Of a stretch of DNA of 64,000 bases, positions 44,291-53,112 are shown piece by piece. The stretch lies in contig NZ_DASUCC010000096.1 in the NCBI RefSeq assembly GCF_035762905.1, forward strand, positions 1 to 64,000. The letters run 5' to 3'. Every line of letters begins with the position of its first letter. Within the stretch, counting starts at the first letter, position 1. Position numbers and translations under genes: made by a program. Origin of the DNA: DASYTH01 sp035762905. Its GTDB lineage: Bacteria > Actinomycetota > Actinomycetes > Mycobacteriales > Pseudonocardiaceae. The notes under the pieces are model-generated. The model saw only the letters and a list, made by a program, of their open reading frames with translations, was not told where the DNA came from and searched no databases.

Positions 44291-45445
44291 TCAGTAGCGT
44301 TGCGCCAGGTCGGCCGCGACCGCGGCGGGCGACGGCATGCTGGCCATCTCCTGGCTCAGCTCCTCGGCCGCCTTGCGGTGCTCCGGCTGCGACAGCAGCG
44401 CCTCCAGCGCGTCGGCCAGCGTGGCCGGGTCGTCCTGGCTGGCGACGTCGTCGAGACTGATCCCCGCGCCAACGGCCTGCAGTTGCTCACCGATGTCGAA
44501 CTGGTCGGACCACTGGGGTAGGACAAGCTGGGGCAGACCGAAGGCGGTGGCGGTCAGCGAGGTGCCGCCACCGCCGTGGTGCACGACGGCATCGCAGGTG
44601 TCGAAGAACAGGTGCAGCGGAGTCGGCGTCACCAACCGGACCCGGGGCGGCATCGGACCCAGGGCGTCCCAATATTCCTCGTCGCAGGTGGCGATCACCT
44701 CGATACCTGGAATCGTGGCGCAGGCCTCGAGTACCCGCCGCACATGGGGTACGCCGTTGAGCGCGAGAGTCGCGGTGCCGAGCGAGACCGCCACCCGGCG
44801 GACACCGGGTTCGGGCCGGTGCCAGGAGGGCAGTTCGCCGGGCCCGTTGAACGGCACGTACCGGATCGGTGTGCCTGGCTCGGCCGACGGGAGCTGCAGG
44901 GACGGCGGGCAGGGGTCGAGTACCTCGGCCGGCAGCGGAAGCCCGTCGAGGCCAAGGTCCGCGGCCAGGTCGGCAAGTTCGGCACGGGCCTCCCGCATCG
45001 CCGGACCGGAGATCGGATCGACGCCCCAGCGGTGGTGCACCACCGGAATCCCTTCCGCACCGCCCACCAGCAGGGAGGCGAACTCGACGTGGTTGGAAAC
45101 GATCAACTGGGGCCGAAACGACCGGACGGCCGGGAGATACTCGGGCAGAACCACCCTGGCGTTCCTGATCCACACCGCCGCGAAGGATCCCATCTCCTCG
45201 GGACGCCTGCGTTCGAATGTCTCACGGAGACGTTTGTCACCCGTGAGCTTCGACCGGACGCCTTTGGTGGCCTCGAACAGCTCGCCGGCGCTGGCCGCGA
45301 CCATACCGGCCGAGCGGACCGTGGGGATCACGTCGGGTTGGGTGACAGCCAGCACGTCGTGACCCGCGGCCCGCAGCGCCCATGCCAGCGGCACGAGCTG
45401 GGTGAAATGAGTGGGCACCGGATTGGTCAACACCAACACACGCAT
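44291..45445 (-). CDS. GT1-family glycosyltransferase
   Basis: 384 aa from ATG 45445. Same architecture as its two neighbours: N half with PVPTHFTQLVPLAWALRAAGHDVLAVTQPDV; middle PCPPSLQLPSAEPGTPIRYVPFNGPGELPSW; conserved VAVSLGTATLALNGVPHVRRV; sugar-nucleotide site FDTCDAVVHHGGGGTSLTATAFGLPQLVLPQW. It is more diverged at the DNA level than the other two are from each other. No P450-like helper protein of the EryCII/DesVIII kind lies beside it. Donor and acceptor cannot be read from sequence. It lies 32 bp downstream of the sugar aminotransferase, suggesting it may use the aminosugar. Confidence 0.88.
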   Translation of the reverse strand: MRVLVLTNPVPTHFTQLVPLAWALRAAGHDVLAVTQPDVIPTVRSAGMVAASAGELFEATKGVRSKLTGDKRLRETFERRRPEEMGSFAAVWIRNARVVLPEYLPAVRSFRPQLIVSNHVEFASLLVGGAEGIPVVHHRWGVDPISGPAMREARAELADLAADLGLDGLPLPAEVLDPCPPSLQLPSAEPGTPIRYVPFNGPGELPSWHRPEPGVRRVAVSLGTATLALNGVPHVRRVLEACATIPGIEVIATCDEEYWDALGPMPPRVRLVTPTPLHLFFDTCDAVVHHGGGGTSLTATAFGLPQLVLPQWSDQFDIGEQLQAVGAGISLDDVASQDDPATLADALEALLSQPEHRKAAEELSQEMASMPSPAAVAADLAQRY

Positions 45446-45477
45446 GGCGCGTCAGCCTGCCTCTCGTACTTGTTGGT

Positions 45478-46587
45478 CTACCCGGCCAGCGCCGGCTTGC
45501 GGGCCACCGCCTTGAGTGCGTCGACGACCCGGGTGATGTCGGTTTCGGTGAGGCGGCCCCAGAACGGCAGGCACACGATGTGGCGCGCGGCCCAGTCGGC
45601 ACGTGGGGTCGGGCCCGCCCTCCGCAACCCGCCGACCCGGTACCGCCCGGCGAAGTACGCCCTGGTGTGCACGCCGTGCGCGAGCATGGCGCGCACCAGT
45701 GCCTCGGCGTCCACCGGCGCGTCGGTGGTCAAGCGCACCGGCAAGGCCGCGACGGCAGGGCCGGCTTCCGCGCGGAAATCGCACGGCCGCAACCAGTTCA
45801 GCTCCGCGAGAGCCTCCTGATACCACCCGCGGACCGCCGTCCGTCGCGCGACCTCCGTGGCCGCCCCGGCGTGTACCACGGCACCGATCGCCGCGTGCAG
45901 CTCGCTCATCCGCGCGTTGGTGCCGGTGCGCAGCGCGCCGGACTCACCGAAACCGAAGTTGCGCAACCGGCGCACGGTGCCGGCGATCGCCCTGGTGTTG
46001 CCGAACACCGCGCCGCCCTCGATGGAGTGGGTCAGCTTCGTGGCGTGCAGGCTCAACGTCGCCACGTCCCCATAGGACAGCAGGGGCCGGCCGCGGAAGT
46101 TCACTCCCCAACAGGTGGCCGCGTCGAAGATCAGCGGCACACCGGCCGCCCGCGCGATGGAGCGCAGCGCGTCGATGTCGGCCGGGCAACCGAAGGAGTG
46201 CACAGCGAGGATGGCACACGTCCGCGAAGTGACCGCCTGCCGGACAGCGTCCGGGTCGATGGTCAGGTACGTGTCCTCGATGTCCACCTCGACCGGCGTC
46301 GCACCGGCCCGGAGCACCGCCTGGGCGGTCGCCGGAAATGCCGCCGCTGGAACGAGAACCTCGCCGCGCAGCTCCAGCGCGGAGCAGGCGAGCTGGATGG
46401 CGGTGGTACCGCTGCCGGTGACCGCGACGTCCGCGATCCCCAACTCGGTGGACAGCAACGCCTCCAACTGGCGAACGCGCGGCCCGTCGTTGGTCAACAC
46501 CTGACTCTCGAACACCTCGAACAGCGCCGACTTCAGCCGGTCCCAAGGCGGAACCAACGGGCGGACGACGACCAGATCATCAGTCAT
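45478..46587 (-). CDS. NDP-sugar aminotransferase (DegT/DnrJ/EryC1/StrS family)
   Basis: 369 aa from ATG 46587, inside the end of the upstream glycosyltransferase gene (8-base overlap). PLP fold type I: GSGTTAIQLACSAL holds the phosphate, Asp155 in LIFDAATCWG pairs with the ring nitrogen, and Lys184 in SLHATKLTHSIEGGAVF forms the Schiff base. The segment MSELHAAIGAV is the usual subunit-interface helix. It would place an amino group on a keto-deoxysugar (C3 or C4, not distinguishable here), so at least one sugar of the product is probably an aminosugar. No sugar N-methyltransferase is in the window. Confidence 0.9.
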   Translation of the reverse strand: MTDDLVVVRPLVPPWDRLKSALFEVFESQVLTNDGPRVRQLEALLSTELGIADVAVTGSGTTAIQLACSALELRGEVLVPAAAFPATAQAVLRAGATPVEVDIEDTYLTIDPDAVRQAVTSRTCAILAVHSFGCPADIDALRSIARAAGVPLIFDAATCWGVNFRGRPLLSYGDVATLSLHATKLTHSIEGGAVFGNTRAIAGTVRRLRNFGFGESGALRTGTNARMSELHAAIGAVVHAGAATEVARRTAVRGWYQEALAELNWLRPCDFRAEAGPAVAALPVRLTTDAPVDAEALVRAMLAHGVHTRAYFAGRYRVGGLRRAGPTPRADWAARHIVCLPFWGRLTETDITRVVDALKAVARKPALAG

Positions 46588-47749
46588 GGGCTACCCCATA
46601 ACGTCGTGCGATATCGGCGGCGACCGTGCTCGGTGCCGGCATGCCGGCCATCTCGTGGCTGAGTTCCTCCGCTGCCTTGCGGTGTTCCGGTTTGGACAGC
46701 AGGGTGTGCAGCGCGTCGGTCACCGTGTCTGGATCGTCCTGGCTGGCGACCTCGTCGAGGCAGATCCCCGCGCCAACGGCCTGCAGCCGCTCGCCCCCGG
46801 CGAACTGGTCACCGAGCTGAGGTAGGACGAGTTGAGGTAGACCGGCGGCGGTGGCGGTGAGCACCGTGCCCGCACCGCCGTGGTGCACGACGGCATCGCA
46901 GCTGTCCAGGAACAGGTGCAACGGAGTGGGCGCGACCAGTCGAACCCGCGGCGGCACCGGACCCACGGCATCCCAGTACCTTTCGTCGCAGGTGGCGATC
47001 ACCTCGACCTCCGGAATGGTGGCGCAGGCTCGCAGTACCCGCCGCACATGCGGCACACCATTGAGCGCCAGGGTGGAGGTCCCGAGCGAGACCACCACCC
47101 TGGGGACACCCGGCTGCGCCCGGTGCCAGGAAGGCAGCACACCATTGCCGTTGAACGGCACGAACCGAATCGGCGTGCCCGGCTCCGCCGACGGCAACTG
47201 CAACGACGGTGGGCAGGGATCAAGCTTCTCCGCCGGCAACGGCAGCCCGTCAAGGCCATGCTGGGCGGCCAGATCGGCAAGCTCCGTACCCGCGTCCCGC
47301 AACGCCACGTCGGAGATCGGGTCGATCCCCCAACGGTGGTGCAGCACAGGTATCCCCTCGATGCCACCAACCAGCAACGCGGTGTACTCGAGCTGATCAG
47401 CGATGATCAGCTCGGGCTGGAACGAGCGGGTCACGGCGAGATACCCGGGCAGGACCACCCTGGCGTGCCTCATCCATACCCGCCCGAAGATTCCCATCTG
47501 CTCGGGTGCGAAGCGCGCAAAGGTCTCAAGTGGACGCTTGTCCACCGTCAGCAGCGTCCGCATGTGCGCCCCGATGTCGAACGCCTCGCCGACGCTCGCC
47601 GCGACCAGGCCGGCCGAGCGGACCGTGGGGATCACGTCGGGTTGCGTGACAACGAGCACATCGTGGCCCGCGGCCCGCAGTGCCCACGCCAACGGCACAA
47701 GCGGGGCGAAGTGAGTGGGGACCGCAGTGGTCGTCATCAACACTCGCAT
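46580..47749 (-). CDS. GT1-family glycosyltransferase
   Basis: 389 aa from ATG 47749; the open frame extends upstream without coding character. N half MRVLMTTTAVPTHFAPLVPLAWALRAAGHDVLVVTQ; canonical VVVSLGTSTLALNGVPHVRRV; nucleotide-sugar site FLDSCDAVVHHGGAGTVLTATAAGLPQLVLPQLGDQF. It shares long blocks of identical DNA with the gene at 43058-44212 (for example 46866-46974 with 43329-43437), a sign of recent duplication or gene conversion. The C-terminal tail (GVAHD) is five residues longer than in its sisters and overlaps the aminotransferase start. Confidence 0.88.
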   Translation of the reverse strand: MRVLMTTTAVPTHFAPLVPLAWALRAAGHDVLVVTQPDVIPTVRSAGLVAASVGEAFDIGAHMRTLLTVDKRPLETFARFAPEQMGIFGRVWMRHARVVLPGYLAVTRSFQPELIIADQLEYTALLVGGIEGIPVLHHRWGIDPISDVALRDAGTELADLAAQHGLDGLPLPAEKLDPCPPSLQLPSAEPGTPIRFVPFNGNGVLPSWHRAQPGVPRVVVSLGTSTLALNGVPHVRRVLRACATIPEVEVIATCDERYWDAVGPVPPRVRLVAPTPLHLFLDSCDAVVHHGGAGTVLTATAAGLPQLVLPQLGDQFAGGERLQAVGAGICLDEVASQDDPDTVTDALHTLLSKPEHRKAAEELSHEMAGMPAPSTVAADIARRYGVAHD

Positions 47750-47787
47750 GGCTTCCCCAATCGCTGTACTAAGTGGTGCCGGGTCGG

Positions 47788-48702
47788 CTAGGCGTTGCGC
47801 ACGATCACCTCGAAGGTTGGCGAGGTCGGGGGGAATCCGGTGTCGAAGTGCGAGTTGACCAGGGCCAGCCGGGAGCCGAACTTGGCCGCCGTCGTTGGCA
47901 CCCCGAACAACGGGTCGGTGATCGTCTCGACCAGGGTCCCGCTGCTCAGGTCGGTGCTCAGCCGCCATTCGGTGACCTGGTTCATGAAGCCCTGCACCAC
48001 CCAGACCTTGCGGTCGGCAAGCACGATGCCGTCGGCGGCGGGCACGTCCACCCCGGCGATCTCCGCACTGGCCCCGGTGTGTGCGTCCACCGTGAACAGC
48101 TTTTCCACACCGGAATGGGCGACGATCAACGTGTGCCTGGCCGGCGTGGCGTCGATCCCGTTGAGGTTGAAGTCCCCGGTGATGGCGGCCGCCGGGCCGG
48201 TCAGCTGGAGCGTGCGGGCCGGACCCGGCACGCCGCACACGAGCGGCACGAAGAACAGCCGTGCGGCCCGGGAGTCGGTGAACCAGGCGCCGGACGGAGT
48301 GGCCACCACGTCGTTGATCATCGTGCTGGCCGGGTCGCCGAGGTCATAGCTGGCGACATTGGTTCGGGTCCGCGTGTTGTACACGTAGGCTTGGCCGGCG
48401 CCCCCGCCGGCGACGAACAGCAGGTCGTACCGGAGGTCCGCGGACATGCCCACGGCGGGCCGGCCGTCCGGCGCGTCGATGAGCCGCTCCGCCGTTCCGC
48501 GCCGGATGTCGCCGACGAAGATGTCGCCGCGGGCCAGGTCGCCGGCGTAGAACGTGGTGCCCTTCCCGGCCGTGATGCCCTCGGCGGAACTCGCCCCGGG
48601 CAGCACGATCACTTGGCTGGCCTGGTCGGCGGTGGCCGCCGCCGGTGTCAGCGCGAGCGACAACACCACCAGTGGCAGGGTCAGAGTCAGGATCTTGCGC
48701 AT
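47788..48702 (-). CDS. Secreted beta-propeller protein (SMP-30/gluconolactonase-like)
   Basis: 304 aa from ATG 48702, with GGAAGGAAA five bases ahead. Signal peptide 1-25 (KILTLTLPLVVLSLALTPAAATA). The mature part has six repeating strands with typical blades (GITAGKGTTFYAGDLARGDIFVGD, MINDVVATPSGAWFTDSRAARLFF, NGIDATPARHTLIVAHSG, ADGIVLADRKVWVVQGFMNQV). The Asn and Asp positions that hold the metal in SMP-30 lactonases (NGID, ADGI) are present. It is in the middle of the polyketide cluster, 19 bp after the P450 gene. A role in extracellular handling of the product, or none at all, are both possible. Confidence 0.75.
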   Translation of the reverse strand: MRKILTLTLPLVVLSLALTPAAATADQASQVIVLPGASSAEGITAGKGTTFYAGDLARGDIFVGDIRRGTAERLIDAPDGRPAVGMSADLRYDLLFVAGGGAGQAYVYNTRTRTNVASYDLGDPASTMINDVVATPSGAWFTDSRAARLFFVPLVCGVPGPARTLQLTGPAAAITGDFNLNGIDATPARHTLIVAHSGVEKLFTVDAHTGASAEIAGVDVPAADGIVLADRKVWVVQGFMNQVTEWRLSTDLSSGTLVETITDPLFGVPTTAAKFGSRLALVNSHFDTGFPPTSPTFEVIVRNA

Positions 48703-48721
48703 CGGATTTCCTTCCAGTCGT

Positions 48722-49900
48722 TCAGTTGTGTAGTGCCACGGGCAGGCTGGCGAGCGACCGCACGACGTTGTTGACCCCCCAGGTCGGCTCACCGACCTCG
48801 ATCCGTCGCACCCGCTTGGCCAACGCCGTGAACAGGGCCGTGCCCTCCAACCGGACGAGGCCCTGACCGATACAGCTGTGGATCCCGTGCCCGAACGCGA
48901 TGTGGTGCTTCGCGTCGGGTCGCCTGATGTCGAACACGTCGGGCTCCGCCCACCTCCGCTCGTCCCGGTTGGCCGCGCCCAGCAACAGGAAGACCCGGGA
49001 CCCGGCGGGCAACGTGGTCCCATCGAGCTCGTATTCTCGGGTCACCAGACGGGTGTAGCCCCTGACCGGCGACTCGTACCGCATGACCTCGTTGAGTGCG
49101 TTGGGAATGAGCGAGTGGTCCCGGCGAATCGCTTGCCACAGCGACGGATCCCGGCCGAGCAGCCACAGCGCGCTGGACAGCATGGCGACCGTCGTGTCGA
49201 TGGACGGCGCGAGGTAGGCACCGATCAGTGACGGGATCTGGTTCTTGTCGATCCGTTCGGCTTCGGCGGCGGCGAGCAGGTCGGCACCGCAACTGCCGGG
49301 CCGCAGCCGTCCGGAGTCGATGACCTCCCTGGTGTACTCCTGCATCGCCTTCAGCGCCGGCAGGTCCGCGATGGACCGCTCGTTCATCGGCCCGCTGAGG
49401 TTGAAGATTGCGCAGGACCAGGACAGGAACTCCGACCGCCCTTCGACCGGCCAGCCCAGCAGGTCGGAGACGACCGACAGCGGGAGTACCTGGGCGAAGT
49501 CGGTGACGACGTCGAACGTGCCGGCGCCGAGCAGCTTCTCGACGAGCTCGTCGGCACGCCGGTGGAACAGCTCCTGGTGGGCCCGCAGCGCCTTGGGCGT
49601 CAGCGGCCGGTTGATCAGGGTCCGGAACTGTTCGTGTTCCGGCGGGTCGGTGGACACCGTCGTGGCGCGCATCCTCTCGTTGGTCTGGTCGTTCAACGCG
49701 ACCCCTGAGGCGGATGAGAACGTCTCGGGGTCCTGCAGCGCCGCATGGACGTCCCGGTACCTGGCCACCGCCCACACGTCGTTGCGTTCCAGCCAGACGG
49801 CCGGCCCGAGATCCCGCAACAGGCGGTAGTTCTCGTACGGCGACCTGATCGCGGCCTCGGTGTACAGGTCGATGTCGGTCCGTGGCGAAGCGGTCAGCAT
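48722..49900 (-). CDS. Cytochrome P450
   Basis: 392 aa from ATG 49900, with AAAGGA ahead. Landmarks: I-helix LIGAYLAPSIDTTVAML (the usual Gly-x-Asp/Glu-Thr-Thr reads SIDTT), ExxR in LNEVMRYE, and haem loop FGHGIHSCIGQGLVRLE with Cys343. The haem Cys is present, so this is a real oxygenase rather than a P450-like glycosyltransferase helper. It likely hydroxylates or couples the aglycone, or oxidises a sugar. It lies between the NDP-sugar ketoreductase (13 bp) and the secreted propeller gene. Redox partners are not encoded nearby. Confidence 0.92.
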   Translation of the reverse strand: MLTASPRTDIDLYTEAAIRSPYENYRLLRDLGPAVWLERNDVWAVARYRDVHAALQDPETFSSASGVALNDQTNERMRATTVSTDPPEHEQFRTLINRPLTPKALRAHQELFHRRADELVEKLLGAGTFDVVTDFAQVLPLSVVSDLLGWPVEGRSEFLSWSCAIFNLSGPMNERSIADLPALKAMQEYTREVIDSGRLRPGSCGADLLAAAEAERIDKNQIPSLIGAYLAPSIDTTVAMLSSALWLLGRDPSLWQAIRRDHSLIPNALNEVMRYESPVRGYTRLVTREYELDGTTLPAGSRVFLLLGAANRDERRWAEPDVFDIRRPDAKHHIAFGHGIHSCIGQGLVRLEGTALFTALAKRVRRIEVGEPTWGVNNVVRSLASLPVALHN

Positions 49901-49913
49901 GGCGGCGTCCTTT

Positions 49914-50855
49914 CTACCGTTGGGTCGAGACGTGCGTGCTCAACTGGCGGTCGGGCGGCCAGACGGAGCTGAGCAGGTCGGTCAGCGACTCGTCGAGCCC
50001 GTGTTCGGCCCGCCAGCCCAGGAGTTCCCGGGCCCGCGACACGTCGAGCCGTTGCCACTGCATGGGTTCCCGCGGCAGGCTCCCGTTCGAGTCCTCGACG
50101 AGACGAACGGGCAACCCGCCCAGCGCGATCAGCCGCTGGACCACCGTGCGCACGTGCACGGCCGTCCCGCTGGCGATGTTGATGACCTGGCCGGTCACGG
50201 CCGGAGCGGCCACGGCCGCCAGCACGGCCTGCGCCACGTCGCGCACGTCGACGTAGTCCCGCCAGGTGCGCAGCGGGGCCAGCCGCAACTCCGCGGGCCG
50301 GTCGCCGCACCCGGCCGCGGCGATTCCGGCCAGCCGGCGCGCGACCACGGCCGGCAGCGTGTCCGCGCGCGCCCGTGGACCGGCCACATTGGACACCCGG
50401 AGCACGACCGCGCGACCCCGCAGGGCCGCCCGGGCGCCGTCCAGCTTCGTCCTGCCGTACATCGACAGTGGAGCCGGCGGGTGGCTCTCGGCCGTGGTGC
50501 TCCCCGGCACGTCCGGGCCGTACTCGTGGCTGCTACCGATCTGGATCAGTCGGGTGTCCCGGGTCGCGGCGACGAGCCGGGCCACGAACTCGGCGTTGAT
50601 CGCCCGCAGCTGCCGGTCGGTGGCCGGGGTCGCGAGGCCCGCCGCGTTCACCACGACGTCCGGGGCCTCGTCGGCCAGGAGCGAGCCGAGATCGGCGATC
50701 CCCGCCCGGGCCAGGTCGAGCCGCACGTGCCGACCCGGCCCGGCGGATCCGTTGCGGGAGACGCTGACCACGCCGCACCCGGCCGCCTGGAACGCCTCGC
50801 GGATGTGACTGCCGAGAAAGCCGGTGCCGCCGAGCACCATGATCCGCCCGGTCAT
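49914..50855 (-). CDS. NDP-hexose 4-ketoreductase-like NAD-dependent epimerase/dehydratase
   Basis: 313 aa from ATG 50855, overlapping the stop of rmlB by four bases (ATGA). NAD(P) site GGTGFLGSHIREAF; the catalytic Tyr and Lys are in SMYGRTKLDGA; the Ser is in QIGSSHEYGP. The sequence has the short form of extended SDRs that act as 4-ketoreductases in deoxysugar routes. It would finish a dTDP-deoxyhexose made by the RmlA/RmlB pair. The true position reduced (C3 or C4) is not certain from sequence. Confidence 0.82.
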   Translation of the reverse strand: MTGRIMVLGGTGFLGSHIREAFQAAGCGVVSVSRNGSAGPGRHVRLDLARAGIADLGSLLADEAPDVVVNAAGLATPATDRQLRAINAEFVARLVAATRDTRLIQIGSSHEYGPDVPGSTTAESHPPAPLSMYGRTKLDGARAALRGRAVVLRVSNVAGPRARADTLPAVVARRLAGIAAAGCGDRPAELRLAPLRTWRDYVDVRDVAQAVLAAVAAPAVTGQVINIASGTAVHVRTVVQRLIALGGLPVRLVEDSNGSLPREPMQWQRLDVSRARELLGWRAEHGLDESLTDLLSSVWPPDRQLSTHVSTQR

Positions 50856-51829
50856 GAGGATTGCTCGTCTTGCTTGAGCGGCTTCCACCACGCGGGGTTG
50901 TCGCGGTACCAGGCGAACGTCTCGGCCAATCCGGTCTCGAACGGAATCCGTGGGGCGTAGCCGAGCCGGTCGCGGATCTTCGTGTCGTCCACGCAGTACC
51001 GCCGGTCGTGTCCCAGCCGGTCGGGCACCCGTTGGACCATCGCGGAGCCGGCGCCGGCGAGCTCGAGCAACCGCTCGGTGACGGCCAGGTTGGTGTGCGC
51101 CTCGCCGCCCACGTTGTAGATCTGGCCGGCGGCTCCGCGGGTGAGCACCAGGTCGATCGCGCGGCAGTGGTCGTCGACGTGGACCCATTCGCGGACGTTG
51201 GCGCCGTCGCCGTACAGCGGCACGGGCCGGCCCTCGATCAGGTTGGTGACGAACAGCGGGACGAGCTTCTCGACGTGCTGGTACGGGCCGTAGTTGTTGG
51301 CGCACCGCGTGATCGAGACATCCAGACCGTGGGTGCGCCAGTAGGCCCGGGCGATCAGGTCGGCACCCGCCTTGGAGGCCGCATAGGGGGAGTTGGGCCG
51401 CAGCGCCGCCTCCTCGGGACTGCCGCCCGTCTCGACGGAGCCGTACACCTCGTCGGTGGAGACGTGCACGATCCGCGCGACGCCGGTCCGGCGGCCCGCC
51501 TCAAGCACGTTGTGCGTGCCCTCCACGTTGGTGCGGACGAACTCGGCCGCGTCCGCGATCGAACGGTCCACATGCGACTCGGCGGCGAAATGGACCACGG
51601 CGTCGTGGCCGGGCAGCACGTCGACCAGCAGCGGCAGGTCGAGCACGTCACCGTGGACGAAGTCCAGCCGGGGGTGGTGTTCCGGGAGGTTGGCCCGGTT
51701 GCCCGCGTAGCCCAGCTTGTCCAGCACCGTGACCCGGTCCGCATCGTGGTCCGGATAGGCGCCGGCCAGCACGGCGCGCACGTAGTGCGAGCCGATGAAC
51801 CCGGCGCCGCCGGTGACCAGCAACCTCAT
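50852..51829 (-). CDS. rmlB: dTDP-glucose 4,6-dehydratase
   Basis: 325 aa from ATG 51829 (four-base ATGA overlap with the glycosyltransferase gene upstream). NAD site TGGAGFIGSHYVRAVL; catalytic STDEVYGSV with the Thr-Asp-Glu triad; SPYAASKAGADL with Tyr-x-x-x-Lys; RCANNYGPYQHVEKLVPLF and NVREWVHVDDHCRAI typical of RmlB. It converts dTDP-glucose to dTDP-4-keto-6-deoxyglucose, the entry point for all 6-deoxysugars. Its partner RmlA is in the same cluster at 55292-56161. Confidence 0.95.
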   Translation of the reverse strand: MRLLVTGGAGFIGSHYVRAVLAGAYPDHDADRVTVLDKLGYAGNRANLPEHHPRLDFVHGDVLDLPLLVDVLPGHDAVVHFAAESHVDRSIADAAEFVRTNVEGTHNVLEAGRRTGVARIVHVSTDEVYGSVETGGSPEEAALRPNSPYAASKAGADLIARAYWRTHGLDVSITRCANNYGPYQHVEKLVPLFVTNLIEGRPVPLYGDGANVREWVHVDDHCRAIDLVLTRGAAGQIYNVGGEAHTNLAVTERLLELAGAGSAMVQRVPDRLGHDRRYCVDDTKIRDRLGYAPRIPFETGLAETFAWYRDNPAWWKPLKQDEQSS

Positions 51830-52962
51830 GGCGTCACCAGGTTCTCCAGCGTGCCGACCACCTCGGCCGGCGGCGGCAGGGTGGCGATCTCCGCGGCGAG
51901 CTGTCCCGCCCGGCTCGCGTACGACGGGTTGGACAGCAGCTCCAGGCAGCACTTCTCGATCTCCTCGATGGTGTCCTGGTCCCGGGTGAGCAGCAGTCCG
52001 GCACCGAACTCGGCCACCGGCTGGGTGGACTCGACCTGGTAGTTGGACTTCGGGAGCATGAGCTGCGGGATGCCGACGTTCAGCGCGCCCATGGTGGTCA
52101 CGCCGCCCCCGTGGTGCACCATCAGGTCGCAGGTGCGCGCCGCCACCTCCAGCGGAATCCAGCCGGCCTTGACCTCGTCGAGCCCGGCACCGAGCGACTC
52201 CACCAGTTCCTGCGGACCGGCGAGCAGCACCTCGATGCCGGCGGCGGACAGCGTCCTGGTCAGCCGGGGGAGCAGGTCGACGTGCGCGGGAATGTACGGC
52301 CGGCTGCCGGCGGTGACCAGCGCCCGGGGCCGGTCGTCGGTCCGGGTGTACATCCACCGTTCCAACCGGCGCTGCCGGGAGCCGGGCGCCCAGCGCATCG
52401 TCAGCCCGTCCGGCGCGTCGGCGCGCCGCAGGCTCGGCGGAGTGATGTCGACGAACAGGTCGGGCTCCGGCACCCGGTCGAGGCCCAGCCGTCGCAGCTC
52501 CGGCGCCAGTTCCTCCGCCGCGCCCGGGTCGAGGTCCGTGGTCGGGGTCATGTCCCAGGCGTGCCGCACGGAGGGAACTCCGAGGTGCGCGGCGAGCAGC
52601 GGCGCGGCGTAGGACAGCGCGCCGCCGACGACGATGTCGGGCCGCCAGTCCCCGGCGAGCTCGAGCAGCACGTCGAGGCTGTCGGCGGCCATCCGGCCGA
52701 ACGCGCCGCCGAGGTGGCGCAGCTCGCCCTGCCGGTCCCACGGAACCGACAGCTCGTTTCCCGCGCGGTCTTTCCAAACGAAATGCTTGACCGGATGGGG
52801 GGTCATCGAGATCCCCGGAATTCCGGCGCCGGTGACATCCGGGATCAGGTCCTCGTTGGCCGCCATGAAGACCTCGTGCCCGGCGTTCCGCGCGGCCGAT
52901 GCCAGTGGCGCGACGGCGAAGACACAGGCCGGGCTGCCGCCGGTGATGAACAGAAATCTCAT
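51826..52962 (-). CDS. GT1-family glycosyltransferase (diverged from the other three)
   Basis: 378 aa from ATG 52962, with AAAGGCAACGGGA upstream. N half MRFLFITGGSPACVFAVAPLASAARNAGHEVFMAAN; middle GRPRALVTAGSRPYI-type segment (DDRPRALVTAGSRPYIP); nucleotide-sugar site RTCDLMVHHGGGVTTMGALNVGIPQLMLPKSNYQVES. It belongs to the group acting on aromatic polyketides, which includes urdamycin, landomycin and elloramycin transferases. It is clearly older than the three sister genes at 43058-47749 and, being first in the sugar sub-operon, is a candidate for attaching the first sugar to the aglycone (inference). Confidence 0.87.
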   Translation of the reverse strand: MRFLFITGGSPACVFAVAPLASAARNAGHEVFMAANEDLIPDVTGAGIPGISMTPHPVKHFVWKDRAGNELSVPWDRQGELRHLGGAFGRMAADSLDVLLELAGDWRPDIVVGGALSYAAPLLAAHLGVPSVRHAWDMTPTTDLDPGAAEELAPELRRLGLDRVPEPDLFVDITPPSLRRADAPDGLTMRWAPGSRQRRLERWMYTRTDDRPRALVTAGSRPYIPAHVDLLPRLTRTLSAAGIEVLLAGPQELVESLGAGLDEVKAGWIPLEVAARTCDLMVHHGGGVTTMGALNVGIPQLMLPKSNYQVESTQPVAEFGAGLLLTRDQDTIEEIEKCCLELLSNPSYASRAGQLAAEIATLPPPAEVVGTLENLVTP

Positions 52963-53112
52963 TGTTCCCGTTGCCTTTCCTCGAATGAAGCCCGCGCGGA
53001 ACTAACCAGCGGAATTTGATTTGTTCGGATTCGGATGCGCCGTCCCGGTGGTTCAATTATCTCGTCCGGGAATCGGAGAGTTCAAGGATTCCGGGTTCAG
53101 ATCTGCGTCAAA

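Noticed and set aside
48722..49900. P450 as a glycosyltransferase helper (EryCII/DesVIII type)
   Set aside because: The haem Cys and ExxR are intact, while helper proteins lack the Cys.
53052..53112. TTCA/TCAA repeats upstream of the 52962 glycosyltransferase gene
   Set aside because: Spacing is irregular (29, 16 and 11 bp), so not convincing as a SARP operator.
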